In this document: positions 44,197 through 52,840 of the stretch, one piece after another
Layout of the letters: the number at the start of each line of letters is the position of its first letter
How positions within the stretch are numbered: position 1 is the stretch's first letter
Origin: Fodinisporobacter ferrooxydans
GTDB lineage: Bacteria > Bacillota > Bacilli > Tumebacillales > MYW30-H2
Direction: 5' to 3'
DNA: 64,000 bases
Assembly (NCBI RefSeq): GCF_022818495.1
Contig: NZ_CP089291.1
Span: forward strand, 4,605,501-4,669,500
Notes under the pieces: model-generated
What the model saw: the letters and a program-made list of their open reading frames with translations, nothing else
Databases searched by the model: none
What the model was told of the DNA's origin: nothing
Program-made: the position numbers and the translations under genes

Positions 44197-44284
44197 ACGA
44201 TCCCAAGAACCGCTTGTCGCTTGTATATAGATGCAGCTGCTGTTCAAATGGATTGAACGGAAATATTTTGAAAATGTAGTATAT

Positions 44285-44444
44285 GTGCGTGTTCAAAAAG
44301 TGGTTAAGTAAGACACAAGGAGTGCGAAGCCGAAGCACGAAAAGGCGACGGAGTGTACATGTTTGGTACATGAGTAAGCCTTTTGGGGATTCGGCAAAGC
44401 AATCCGCCGTGGAGTTTTGACTACTTTTTGAACATCCTCTATAT
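44285..44444. repeat. 160-bp interspersed repeat, copy 2 (MITE-like)
   Basis: Same length and orientation as copy 1 (714-873), with about seven substitutions and no gaps. The left-end bases GTATATG and right-end CTATATG could be remnants of a target duplication. It sits just upstream of the oppD remnant. Part of the same terminal motif recurs, degenerate, at 44524-44545. Confidence 0.8.
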
Positions 44445-44600
44445 GATTTTTATTATAGACATAAAAAATACCGGTACGACATGAATTCATGAAATCTTTT
44501 TAAAATGTAAACATAAACCTTTTAGTGCGTGTTCAGAAAAGTTTGGAGTCTGTTCAGAAATGTATTATCAGTTTGATGGGATTAAGATCAATAAAACCAA

Positions 44601-44629
44601 ATGACCTCGGAATTACTTCCCGAGGTCAT
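44601..44629. terminator. Terminator after the oxidase-like gene, possibly bidirectional
   Basis: A perfect 10-bp stem (ATGACCTCGG / CCGAGGTCAT) with a nine-base loop is followed on the minus strand by TTGGTTTT and on the plus strand by TTCTT. Confidence 0.8.
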
Positions 44630-44677
44630 TTCTTGTCTGAATTTTTTCCTGGTGCTTGCTGCCAATATACGGTTGAT

Positions 44678-46051
44678 TCATACATTGCTATATTGGTCAA
44701 ATCTGCTTATTTGATCATGCGTTTCGAACTTATTTCCAAAAATCCATAACAGCAAAAACACAAAGAACGAAAATGCGGCCAAACAACCGCCGACTGCTAA
44801 AAGAACCCGGGCTACAGATTGCATGGCAGAATCTTTTTCAAGCAAATAAAAACCGCCTGACATAAAAACGGCACCTACTAAAGCAATCCATACCTGAATT
44901 GTGGCGGCACGCATCGAGGTCGGTTCACGCCCCAAAATAATCGGAAAAAATGTATATCCGACACCATAAACGAGAGAAGTGATCCAGCCCAAAAACAAAA
45001 GATGCAGTGCCGGCAACGAAAGTGGATTTAACCCAAAGACCAAACTCACTCCAAGAATCAACGCGAATATCCAACTTCCCCACCAAGCAATCGTGCTTGG
45101 AGCAGGTGTATGTTTGCATGCATGCCTCATTTTCGCTAAATAGAACAACGCAAACCATGTAAAGGATACCCCTATGGTCTGAATCCCGGTTTGCATGATT
45201 AAAGGCGATCCAACCATTCCAAAGGCAGATGCCACAAGTCCAACAAACCATAAAATTTGGCCAATCTGCGCCTGCCATGCTTTTATTACACGAAAACCGG
45301 CATAGCGTGGATACAAATGCAACGAAACCATCAGAACTGTTCCGGCAATCCATCCATAATACGAAAGCAAGACAGACGCGCTCGGCATTGCATAAAAGCC
45401 ATTTGCCTTATCATGCAAAGCCGGCATCAAAGCCCACACAGCAGCTGCCAAAAAACAAAATAACGCAAGCTCCGTCCCTTTTTGTGCCACACGATCCGTT
45501 GCCTTGACAAAATCAGGACGCCCAAAAAAACGTTCAAACATCTGTCCACTCGAAATTTCCGTTCCATGATTCACGAAATTAGCCAAACGCTGTGCGGCAT
45601 CCGTTGCGCGGTCCCTTGCACTCACTTGTTTTTGCTTGCGCCGGGATGCAAACACGGTTGAAAGGATGTTTACCATAAAAAGCAGTGGCGACAATGCCTG
45701 AAATTCTAATCCATATCTTAGCAAGCTCCCGGAAAACATCTGTGCAGCGCCCAGGATCAACACAACGCCCGCTTCTGCCACAATCAATTGCAGCCATCCC
45801 ATCACGGGCCATGGCAATGTCAATCCTGCGATAATTGCTAAAACGGCATATGTCATGCCATAGATTAACATCGATAGCCAGCCAAATGGATTTAACTCAG
45901 CATGAAAGGAACCATATTGGCCCCAAGCGCTTGGTTCCAGCACCATAATGACGCCTAACAATGCCCCAACAGTAAAATTTAAAAAAGCCAAACAAATAAA
46001 CGCTGCCGGCAATTTTCCAATTCGAATCGTTGAGAGAGTCTGTTCATTCAT
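44678..46051 (-). CDS. Polytopic membrane protein resembling heme-copper oxidase subunit I / NnrS
   Basis: This 457-residue protein has about 12 hydrophobic helices. Histidines fall near helix ends in YGSFHAELNPFGW, VSLHLYPRYAG and PALHLLFLGW followed by VYGVGYTFFPIILGRE. The last motif resembles the NnrS and cbb3-subunit-I-like proteins, which bind heme, but the full His ligand set of a true oxidase is not evident. It may be a heme-containing oxidase-like or nitric-oxide-related protein. ATG at 46051 follows GAAGGAA; the 46087 start is less likely. Four 18-bp tandem repeats lie 54 bases upstream, suggesting specific regulation. Confidence 0.55.
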   Translation of the reverse strand: MNEQTLSTIRIGKLPAAFICLAFLNFTVGALLGVIMVLEPSAWGQYGSFHAELNPFGWLSMLIYGMTYAVLAIIAGLTLPWPVMGWLQLIVAEAGVVLILGAAQMFSGSLLRYGLEFQALSPLLFMVNILSTVFASRRKQKQVSARDRATDAAQRLANFVNHGTEISSGQMFERFFGRPDFVKATDRVAQKGTELALFCFLAAAVWALMPALHDKANGFYAMPSASVLLSYYGWIAGTVLMVSLHLYPRYAGFRVIKAWQAQIGQILWFVGLVASAFGMVGSPLIMQTGIQTIGVSFTWFALFYLAKMRHACKHTPAPSTIAWWGSWIFALILGVSLVFGLNPLSLPALHLLFLGWITSLVYGVGYTFFPIILGREPTSMRAATIQVWIALVGAVFMSGGFYLLEKDSAMQSVARVLLAVGGCLAAFSFFVFLLLWIFGNKFETHDQISRFDQYSNV

Positions 46052-46104
46052 ATACAATTTCCTTCCTGATTGATCTCTCCTAAACACCCGTTATTTCAAC
46101 TCTT

Positions 46105-46176
46105 GTTCATTGCATACTCATTGTTTATTGCATACTCATTGTTTATTGCATACTCATTGTTTATTGCATACTCATT
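46105..46176. repeat. Four tandem 18-bp repeats upstream of the oxidase-like gene
   Basis: The unit GTTTATTGCATACTCATT occurs at 46123-46140, 46141-46158 and 46159-46176, and with one change at 46105-46122. The array lies between the start of the 44678-46051 gene and its probable promoter. Either an iterated binding site for a regulator or a replication-slippage array would fit. Confidence 0.85.
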
Positions 46177-46370
46177 ATAAAAAATATGTACGTGAAAAAG
46201 TGTGACACATGTCATAATTTAACTGAAACAAACATTTTTAACTTGACAAATCTGTGAACGGATTGGCAATATTTACATAAACCCCCGCAGCATTTTCAGA
46301 ATTTTCCGTTGATTCACTTCTTGTCTCTGTGGTACTGTAGATTCATAACTTCATGGAGGGAGACAATCAC

Positions 46371-46505
46371 ATGACACATCAAAAAGAAACAAACCAAAAT
46401 CTATCAACCAAGCAAACAGACACTCCCAAGCAATCCGGCCATTCCCAAAGCAAACATCCGAGCATTATTCAGGATATAGTGAATATCTATATATCTCGCG
46501 ATTAA
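46371..46505 (+). CDS. Small 44-aa polar protein
   Basis: The ATG at 46371 follows GGAGGGAG by about eight bases, one of the strongest ribosome sites in the window. The 44 codons end at TAA 46503-46505. The peptide is rich in K, Q, T and S, has no Cys or Trp, and turns hydrophobic at its C-terminus (IIQDIVNIYIS). A stable terminator at 46544-46603 follows, so it is probably transcribed as its own unit. I do not recognise the family; a small spore protein is one possibility. Confidence 0.6.
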   Translation: MTHQKETNQNLSTKQTDTPKQSGHSQSKHPSIIQDIVNIYISRD

Positions 46506-46543
46506 GAGGGGACTTATCCGAATCTATGATCATACTAAAACAA

Positions 46544-46603
46544 AAAAACGCATAAATCCGGCCGCGAGTCTGCAAACTCGATGTGGGGGATTTATGCGTT
46601 TTT
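46544..46603 (+). terminator. Rho-independent terminator after the 44-aa gene
   Basis: A perfect 16-bp stem (AAAAACGCATAAATCC / GGATTTATGCGTTTTT) encloses a second small hairpin (GCGAGT / ACTCG), giving a branched structure ending in a T-rich tract. Confidence 0.88.
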
Positions 46604-46687
46604 ATTTTCGTTCGAGTATCGGGTATTTTATTTATGAACTATCGATTATCATAAAGACAACGACATTCGATTCGAAAGGGTATTTTC

Positions 46688-47608
46688 ATGAAACATATTC
46701 ATACATTTCTGGTATCGACAGAACATCAGGGACTGACCGTAGAAGAATACATCCGGGACGTGTTGCATTACTCCGGTCGAGCCATTCAACGCCTGACTCG
46801 CACAAAATCGATTCGCATGAATGGAAAATCGGTCTATCTGCAAAAAAAATTGGCCGCTCATGATCAAATTACGATCGCCGAGCCTGCGGAAGACACGTAC
46901 GGCGTGGAACCGCAACAAGGAGCCATCGAAATTTTGTATGAAGACACGGATGTGATCGTGATCAATAAACCGCCAAATATGCTCGTACATCCAACAGGGC
47001 AAACAGAACAAGGGACATTGGCCAATTACCTGGCGCATTATTTCCAGACGCGGCAAACCATACACAGGATTCGGCCGCTGCATCGGTTGGACCGGGATAC
47101 TTCCGGATGCATCCTGTTTGCCAAAGATGCCAAAACACAAGCACGTCTGGAACAGCAAATGCACAATGGCGAGCTGAAACGAACATATACTGCGATTGTC
47201 GATGGCTGTCCTACAGCGAAAAAGGGAATGATCGACGCCCGCATCGGTCAGCATCCTGCATTTCCCAACCGTAGAGCCGTTGTTCCGGAAGGAGAGCCGG
47301 CGATTACCCGTTACGAATGGCTGGAAACGGCGAAGGATGCCGCATTGCTCCGAATTTCATTGGAAACCGGCAGAACACATCAAATCCGCGTGCACATGGC
47401 TTACATCGGGCACCCCGTCACCGGTGACCGCATGTACGGAAAACGTTCTGCCTATATCTCCCGCCAAGCATTGCATGCAGCTTGCCTGCGCTGGATTGGC
47501 CACGACGATCAGCCGCTGGAAGTCCGTGCACCTCTGCCGCTGGATATGAAACGTTTGTGGGAACGTAAAAAAGCAGCGTCGGATCCAAGCTCCGATTCGG
47601 CCTTTTAA
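46688..47608 (+). CDS. RluA-family pseudouridine synthase
   Basis: This 306-residue enzyme converts uridine to pseudouridine in rRNA or tRNA. An S4-like domain occupies about residues 1-70 (VEEYIRDVLHYSGRAIQRL). The catalytic domain has the conserved LHRLDRDTSGCILFAKD with the nucleophilic Asp, then ETGRTHQIRVHMAYIGHPV. It resembles the Bacillus YlyB/YhcT-type paralogues, which are hard to tell apart, so I give no symbol. The stop is six bases from the convergent ispH stop. Confidence 0.92.
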   Translation: MKHIHTFLVSTEHQGLTVEEYIRDVLHYSGRAIQRLTRTKSIRMNGKSVYLQKKLAAHDQITIAEPAEDTYGVEPQQGAIEILYEDTDVIVINKPPNMLVHPTGQTEQGTLANYLAHYFQTRQTIHRIRPLHRLDRDTSGCILFAKDAKTQARLEQQMHNGELKRTYTAIVDGCPTAKKGMIDARIGQHPAFPNRRAVVPEGEPAITRYEWLETAKDAALLRISLETGRTHQIRVHMAYIGHPVTGDRMYGKRSAYISRQALHAACLRWIGHDDQPLEVRAPLPLDMKRLWERKKAASDPSSDSAF

Positions 47609-47614
47609 AACTTT

Positions 47615-48556
47615 TTAAACTTTTTTCAGGCCTGGAAGTATTTTTTCAGGCTTTTGAAACCGCGTCGTATCCCATGTTTCCGGTTGATCGATCGAGAACT
47701 GTTCGATATAATCGATCACTTGCTTGGTCAAAGGCGTTGGCGTGGAAGCGCCGGAAGTCACTGCAACTGTTTTGGCATCTTTCAGCCACTGTGGATCGAT
47801 CTCGTGGACATCCGATATTCTATATGCGGGAACTCCCGCTATTTCCTCAGCTACTTGCGCCAGCCGATTGGAGTTATTGCTGCGCGGGTCGCCGACGACA
47901 ATGCAAAGATCGGCTTGTTTGGCTTGCTCGGCAACCGCCTGCTGGCGAATTTGTGTAGCGAGACAGATTTCGTTATGCACTTCCGCTTGCGGGTATTTTT
48001 TCAAAACCGCCTGCATCAACTCAGCCGTGTCCCATTGGCTCATCGTCGTTTGATTTGTAATCACGATCTTTTCTGCCGCAATTCCCAACTGCTCCACATC
48101 GGAAAACGTCTCCACGAGATGAACATGACCCGGAGCGATCCCGACCGCACCTTCCGGCTCCGGATGACCTTTTTTCCCAACGTATACAATTTCATAACCG
48201 GCCGCCACTTTTTCCCGGATCAGATCATGTGTTTTTGTCACATCCGGACATGTCGCATCAATCACCGTCAATCCTTTTTGCAAAGCCTTGGCACGCACCA
48301 GCGGCGATACTCCATGTGCGGTAAATACGACTGTGCCGGAGTCGATTCTGTCAAGCAATGCCAACCGGTCTTTGCCGTCAAGCGTATGAATATCCAAGTC
48401 TTGAAACGCTTGCACCACATGTTGATTGTGTACGATCATTCCCAATATATAAATCGGTCGCGGCAATGACTGATTTTCCGCCACTTGCTGCGCCAAAACC
48501 ATTGCGTCCACCACACCATAACAATAGCCCCTGGGGGAAATTTTAAGCACTTCCAT
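47615..48556 (-). CDS. ispH: 4-hydroxy-3-methylbut-2-enyl diphosphate reductase
   Basis: IspH makes isopentenyl and dimethylallyl diphosphate in the last step of the MEP isoprenoid pathway, using a 4Fe-4S cluster. The 313-residue protein has the three conserved cysteines in GYCYGV (Cys12), DATCPDVT and ICLATQIR. The [22 protein letters not shown] and [10 protein letters not shown] motifs and a Ser-rich SGASTPTP near the C-terminus complete the signature. Two tandem 17-base repeats (AAAATTCTTTCRTATCG) lie 25 to 60 bases ahead of its start. The ATG lies after a purine-rich site. Confidence 0.95.
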   Translation of the reverse strand: MEVLKISPRGYCYGVVDAMVLAQQVAENQSLPRPIYILGMIVHNQHVVQAFQDLDIHTLDGKDRLALLDRIDSGTVVFTAHGVSPLVRAKALQKGLTVIDATCPDVTKTHDLIREKVAAGYEIVYVGKKGHPEPEGAVGIAPGHVHLVETFSDVEQLGIAAEKIVITNQTTMSQWDTAELMQAVLKKYPQAEVHNEICLATQIRQQAVAEQAKQADLCIVVGDPRSNNSNRLAQVAEEIAGVPAYRISDVHEIDPQWLKDAKTVAVTSGASTPTPLTKQVIDYIEQFSIDQPETWDTTRFQKPEKILPGLKKV

Positions 48557-48802
48557 GTGTATCCTCTTTTCTGTCCTTAAAATTCTTTCATATCGCTAAA
48601 ATTCTTTCGTATCGTTGCAACATCGCAAGATTTTACTTAAAAATTTTGCTCAACTCAGCGGGGCAGGCTTTTGACATTTCCGCTGCCGCCAGATGAGTTC
48701 ACTGGTTTGATTGTATCGAACTCATCTTGAAATGAAAAGCATGAATATCTACAATGGTTGTACATAATATCGATTGTTTTTATTGGGAGGTCTTTCTTTT
48801 TC

Positions 48803-50269
48803 ATGCTTCCAAAGGAATATTTGTCTTTCATGCAACAATTTTTGCTTCCAGCGGAATTTGAGGAATTTATACGAACGTTCGCAGAAAATCGAACATATGG
48901 ATTGCGGCTAAATCCGCAAAAAATCGCTTCCGGACAAGCGCTGCCCTTTTCATTGGAGCCAATTCCCTGGTGCACAGCCGGTTATTATTATCAAGAAAGT
49001 GAACACCCCGGACGGCACCCGTATCATGATGCAGGTCTCTACTATATTCAAGAGCCAAGCGCCATGGCTGTTGCTGAATCATTAGGCGTCACCGGTTCTT
49101 CCGTCGTTTTGGATTTATGTGCGGCTCCCGGTGGAAAATCCACACAAATTGCAAGCTTTCTGGGAAAACACGGACTCCTTGTCGCAAATGAAATTCATCC
49201 TGCCCGCGCGCGCATTCTTTCTGAAAATCTGGAGCGCTGGGGTGCAGTACAAGCAGTCGTATTAAATGAAACGCCACAAAAATTAGCCAGGAATTTTTCA
49301 GAATTTTTCACTCATATTCTGGTGGATGCGCCTTGCTCCGGTGAAGGCATGTTTCGCAAAGACCCGGAAGCCATCGAACATTGGTCGTTATCCAATGTCA
49401 ACATGTGCACGGAACGACAAAAAGAGATCCTTGCAGCAGCCGTTCAAATGCTGCGCCCAGATGGGGTTCTTGTCTATTCCACTTGCACATTTAATCCGTA
49501 TGAAAATGAACAGATGATAGAATGGCTGCTTACGACATATCCGGATTTTGAAGTTGAGATCCTTCCGATTGCAACATGGATTTCCGGCGGAAGAACCGAG
49601 TGGACGGAACATAAGTTTCCATCCATTGAAAAATGCGGCCGATTGTGGCCACAGAAGCTCAAAGGCGAGGGCCATTTTGTCGCCCGGCTGCGAAAACTCG
49701 ACACGCAAGCAGATAAACCTATGCGGACAAATACACCTATCAGCCGCCAAAACAAAAAAGCACGGAAACAGGAAGCAAAACTTTCTCTTGCCGCAAGCCA
49801 AAAAAAATTATGGGAAACATTTGTAGAAACATTTGCAAAAGAAGCGAATCTGTTAGAAGAATCTGCCTCTTTCCACTGGATACATCCTTGCGTCAATGAA
49901 GATGCATGTCTGGTCAACTATGGGGAACATTTGTATTTGCAGCATGATCCTTTTCTCCCCCTCGCCGGACTGAAAGTTGTACGGCCGGGCGTTTACTTGG
50001 GACAGATGAAAGCAAATCGCTTTGAACCGGGACATGGGTTGGCAATGGCGATCCACAACCAGGTTATACAGCGCCAACAAATCAAACACGTAAATCTTTC
50101 TTCCGAAAGTTCGGAAATTATTTCGTATTTAAAGGGAGAAAGTGTAACGCTTGCATCTGACAAAGGGTGGACACTTGTAACTGTGGATGGTCACTCCATC
50201 GGGTTTGGCAAGTCGGATGGACGAATCATCAAGAATCATTATCCGAAATCATTGCGTCGGCAATGGTAG
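48803..50269 (+). CDS. rRNA cytosine-C5 methyltransferase (RsmF-like)
   Basis: This 488-residue SAM-dependent enzyme methylates a cytosine in rRNA. The N-terminal region binds RNA. The catalytic part has LDLCAAPGGKSTQIA (motif I), then DAPCSGEGMFRK (motif IV) and YSTCTFNPYENEQ (motif VI) with the two catalytic Cys. A C-terminal PUA-like region (about 350-488) is typical of the RsmF/YebU group. ATG at 48803 lies after GGGAGG at 12 bases; TTG at 48758 has no ribosome site. Confidence 0.92.
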   Translation: MLPKEYLSFMQQFLLPAEFEEFIRTFAENRTYGLRLNPQKIASGQALPFSLEPIPWCTAGYYYQESEHPGRHPYHDAGLYYIQEPSAMAVAESLGVTGSSVVLDLCAAPGGKSTQIASFLGKHGLLVANEIHPARARILSENLERWGAVQAVVLNETPQKLARNFSEFFTHILVDAPCSGEGMFRKDPEAIEHWSLSNVNMCTERQKEILAAAVQMLRPDGVLVYSTCTFNPYENEQMIEWLLTTYPDFEVEILPIATWISGGRTEWTEHKFPSIEKCGRLWPQKLKGEGHFVARLRKLDTQADKPMRTNTPISRQNKKARKQEAKLSLAASQKKLWETFVETFAKEANLLEESASFHWIHPCVNEDACLVNYGEHLYLQHDPFLPLAGLKVVRPGVYLGQMKANRFEPGHGLAMAIHNQVIQRQQIKHVNLSSESSEIISYLKGESVTLASDKGWTLVTVDGHSIGFGKSDGRIIKNHYPKSLRRQW

Positions 50270-50301
50270 GCTTTAAAATTGAACTTGACAGCACACAAAA
50301 A

Positions 50302-50328
50302 AATTCCCAGTTCGAAAAACCGGGAATT
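50302..50328. terminator. Terminator between the methyltransferase and the selenoprotein gene
   Basis: A 7-bp stem (AATTCCC / GGGAATT) is followed on the minus strand by seven T. It can end the minus-strand selenoprotein transcript and perhaps also the plus-strand gene. Confidence 0.75.
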
Positions 50329-50374
50329 CTTACGATGCCATTGATAAGAGGGAGTAGAGGGAGTGCCCTTCTAA

Positions 50375-50629
50375 TTATTCTTTGGGAACGATTTGTTCCA
50401 ACTGTTTTTCCACTTCTCCGGCTTCCGGGAAGCGTTCTGTCTGTTTCTTTGAGAAAACCAGTTGATCTCCGACAGTTACTTCAAAAACTCCCCCCGAAGA
50501 TGGAATCAAGGCAATTTCAGTAATTCGATCTTTATAAAACTTTACAAGTGAATCCGTCAAACTGACGGCTTTTGGCAAGTAGTTTCACATCGTACAAAAT
50601 TCAATCGAAACACGAACCTTTTTTGCCAT
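50375..50629 (-). CDS. SelW-like (Rdx family) selenoprotein with in-frame UGA and CxxU motif
   Basis: Reading through an in-frame TGA at 50585-50587 gives an 84-residue protein that matches the SelW/SelT/SelH thioredoxin-like (Rdx) family over its full length. It has VRVSIEFCTMU, where U is residue 15 and C residue 12, then the IALIPSSGGVFEVTVG core and the SKKQTERFPEAGEVEKQL tail. The ATG at 50629 has GGAGGT seven bases upstream, whereas the apparent start after the TGA (TTG 50578) has none and would remove the redox motif. Family members are small redox proteins with Cys or Sec at this position. The hairpin at 50554-50568 fits a bacterial SECIS. Requires genome-wide selABCD for confirmation. 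Confidence 0.88.
50554..50568 (-). promoter_or_regulatory. Bacterial SECIS-like hairpin for UGA recoding
   Basis: On the minus strand CCGTCA-GTT-TGACGG forms a perfect 6-bp stem with a three-base loop whose first base is G. The stem begins 16 nt after the UGA and the loop about 22 nt after it. This fits known bacterial SECIS features (short stem, G in the loop's first two bases, loop 16-37 nt from UGA). It lies inside the coding region, as is usual in bacteria. Confidence 0.75.
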
Positions 50630-50807
50630 TTTGCATACCTCCGCTTTCCAATATTGCAGGCTTCACTTCCGGGCAGGCTCAAAACAGCCTCGCCCGATGA
50701 ATCATTCCCACCAATACATTAAAATAGAATGTTGCTTTATAATCAAAAGTATACAAAGAAAACTTGGCTTTGCCAAGCGTTTCGGCAAAGTCTTAGTTGC
50801 CCTTATA

Positions 50808-51491
50808 CTATTTGTCCGCTTGTTGTATTTGTTTCGGCATGCGCTTCTTTGGAGCGGTTTGTTTGTGTATGGATTTCAGATACATGCTTGCGATCTTTGC
50901 ATGTCCCAGATTCGTCGGATGAATTGGGTTCCCCCGAAAAAATTTAAAATCTTTTAAATCGCCTCGGCGAAATCCATCGATCAATCGTTTTTCATTCACC
51001 TGAAAGGAGCGATATAAATCCACGACTTTGACACGATGTCGTTTCCCCATCCGGTACACAACATCATTAAATGCTTGTATGCAGGTTTCCGCCAGAATGG
51101 ATTTGGGAAACGGATTGTACAACGTTCCCAAGACGATTTTCATGCGTGGACGTTTGATTTTCTGCAAGAGTGTGTCCAATTCTTTTTGAAAGCTTTGTGC
51201 ATAACCGGTCAGCCGATTTTCATTATGCAGGAGCATGGGAAATGCTCGCAACAGATCGTTTCCTCCAATTAAAATGGTGACATACTTGGTTTCATCCCAC
51301 AAACAACCGGGAACTTTATCAACAGCCTTTTGCAAATGGGAAATCCGCCAGCCTGGTTTTGCCAGTACATACTGATGCAAGAAGGGTTCCGATTTTTTTA
51401 ATGAATCAAAAATAATGTTTGTATAATAGTATTTCTCATTTGTGCAATTGTATCCAAATGTAATGGAATCACCCAATGCGACATAAAGCAT
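50808..51491 (-). CDS. SGNH/GDSL hydrolase (lipase/esterase-like)
   Basis: This 227-residue protein has the GDSL block I (VALGDSITFGYN) with the catalytic Ser near the N-terminus. Block III is LIGGNDLLR and block V is NPIHPTNLGH with the Asp/His pair. No signal peptide is present, so it acts inside the cell, unlike many family members. Substrates are unknown and range from acyl esters to carbohydrate esters. ATG at 51491 has GGGAGTGAGG a few bases upstream; the 51503 start adds four residues. Basic C-terminal tail (KKRMPKQIQ). Confidence 0.88.
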   Translation of the reverse strand: MLYVALGDSITFGYNCTNEKYYYTNIIFDSLKKSEPFLHQYVLAKPGWRISHLQKAVDKVPGCLWDETKYVTILIGGNDLLRAFPMLLHNENRLTGYAQSFQKELDTLLQKIKRPRMKIVLGTLYNPFPKSILAETCIQAFNDVVYRMGKRHRVKVVDLYRSFQVNEKRLIDGFRRGDLKDFKFFRGNPIHPTNLGHAKIASMYLKSIHKQTAPKKRMPKQIQQADK

Positions 51492-51662
51492 GCAATTCCT
51501 CACTCCCTTGGATTGCCGAGTAAGAGGATCGATTCGGATATCTGACAGTCGCCAGACCGTCCCTTGCGTACACAGAAAGGTACCTACATCAATACATGCA
51601 TTTCTGCCGCATTTTGTTACACACCAGGGGATTTGTTGGGGTGTGTGGGTTCCATAAAACGT

Positions 51663-52823
51663 TTATTCCGAAATTTTCTGCAAAAGCTTCACAAGCAACG
51701 CGATTCGCTCCGGAAGCGCAGACAGTCGAATATGTTCATGCAGCGTATGTGCACCATCTCCGACAGCTCCCAGCCCATCTAATGTAGGAATCCCAAGGGC
51801 TGCCGTAAAATTGCCGTCACTGCCTCCGCCAACTCCGATTTCCTCGATTTGCATCCCTAATTCTTGTCCTGCCGTTCGCGCAAGTTCAAATAAGCGTGCC
51901 ACATCATCTGTCCGTTCCAGGGGCGGCCGATTGATTCCACCGCTTACTTCGATTTTTGCACCTGGAATCACAGGGGTCATCTGTCTGACTTCCTCATCGA
52001 TCCGTTGCGCTTCCGCCATCGACACTGCCCGGACATCAATGATCGCTTTTGCAAAATCAGGGACCACATTGGAACGAGTGCCGCCTTCTACAATCCCGAC
52101 GCTTATCGTCGTTCCCTTTTCGTAATCCGTCAGATTCTGCAAGTGAATCATGTGGTGTGCCAGCTCAACGATGGCATTTTTCCCGTTTTGATGATCGAGA
52201 CCGGCATGTGCCGCCTGCCCATATGTACACACTTGATAATTGCCGACTCCTTTGCGGGACGTCTTCACTTTACCGCCTGCTGACGGTTCCAATACAAGTA
52301 CGGCTTCACATGTGCGGGCAATGTCTTCGATGTATCCTCTGGACGTTGCGCTGCCCGTTTCTTCATCTGTTGTAAATACCCCGACGATCTCTGCCTGCAT
52401 CGGAAGCTGCAATGCCTGAATGGCTTTCCATGCATAGATTGCCATGACAATTCCCGTTTTCATATCAAAAATGCCGGGGCCATAGGCATAATCTCCATCT
52501 GTCCGGAATGGCTTTTGAAATGTGCCCTTGGCATGAACAGTATCAAAATGCCCGAGCAAGAGGATCCGTTTGCAAGCCCCCGGCGGTCTTGCATTCTTCG
52601 TATCCGTTTTCCATGTTGCCAACAGATGATCCGCCAGATCCGGATTGGGATTTTTTAAAATATCCACACTTGCCCCCGCCTCGACACAGCGCATGCGGAT
52701 AAAATCGGCTACAGTCTGAAGCGCTGCAACATCTCCGGAAGGCGACTCCAATTCGACAATGGTTTGAATATCTTCGATGATTTGCGTTTTCCATCCGTCT
52801 AAAAGTGTTAACAATTCATTCAT
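51663..52823 (-). CDS. M20-family metallopeptidase (glutamate carboxypeptidase-like)
   Basis: The 386-residue enzyme has the M20 fold: a catalytic domain with ILLLGHFDTVHAKG (first zinc His and Asp), DMKTGIVMAIYAWK and TDEETGSATSRGYIED with the general-base Glu, and LVLEPSAGG. The dimerisation domain includes GQAAHAGLDHQNGKNAI and GGTRSNVVPDFAKAIIDVR. GVGGGSDGNF, near the C-terminus, precedes the last His ligand in DGAHTLHEH. It resembles carboxypeptidase G2-type enzymes; the peptide or folate-like substrate is not determined. AAAAGGAG precedes the ATG at 52823. Confidence 0.92.
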   Translation of the reverse strand: MNELLTLLDGWKTQIIEDIQTIVELESPSGDVAALQTVADFIRMRCVEAGASVDILKNPNPDLADHLLATWKTDTKNARPPGACKRILLLGHFDTVHAKGTFQKPFRTDGDYAYGPGIFDMKTGIVMAIYAWKAIQALQLPMQAEIVGVFTTDEETGSATSRGYIEDIARTCEAVLVLEPSAGGKVKTSRKGVGNYQVCTYGQAAHAGLDHQNGKNAIVELAHHMIHLQNLTDYEKGTTISVGIVEGGTRSNVVPDFAKAIIDVRAVSMAEAQRIDEEVRQMTPVIPGAKIEVSGGINRPPLERTDDVARLFELARTAGQELGMQIEEIGVGGGSDGNFTAALGIPTLDGLGAVGDGAHTLHEHIRLSALPERIALLVKLLQKISE

Positions 52824-52840
52824 TGTTTCCCAACTCCTTT

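Noticed and set aside
44168-44371. 67-aa open frame across the repeat and the oppD remnant
   Set aside because: It runs through the interspersed repeat in a frame different from the OppD-like tail and has no ribosome site.
46105-46176. CRISPR array or replication-origin iterons
   Set aside because: Units are directly adjacent with no spacers, and there is no replication initiator gene nearby.
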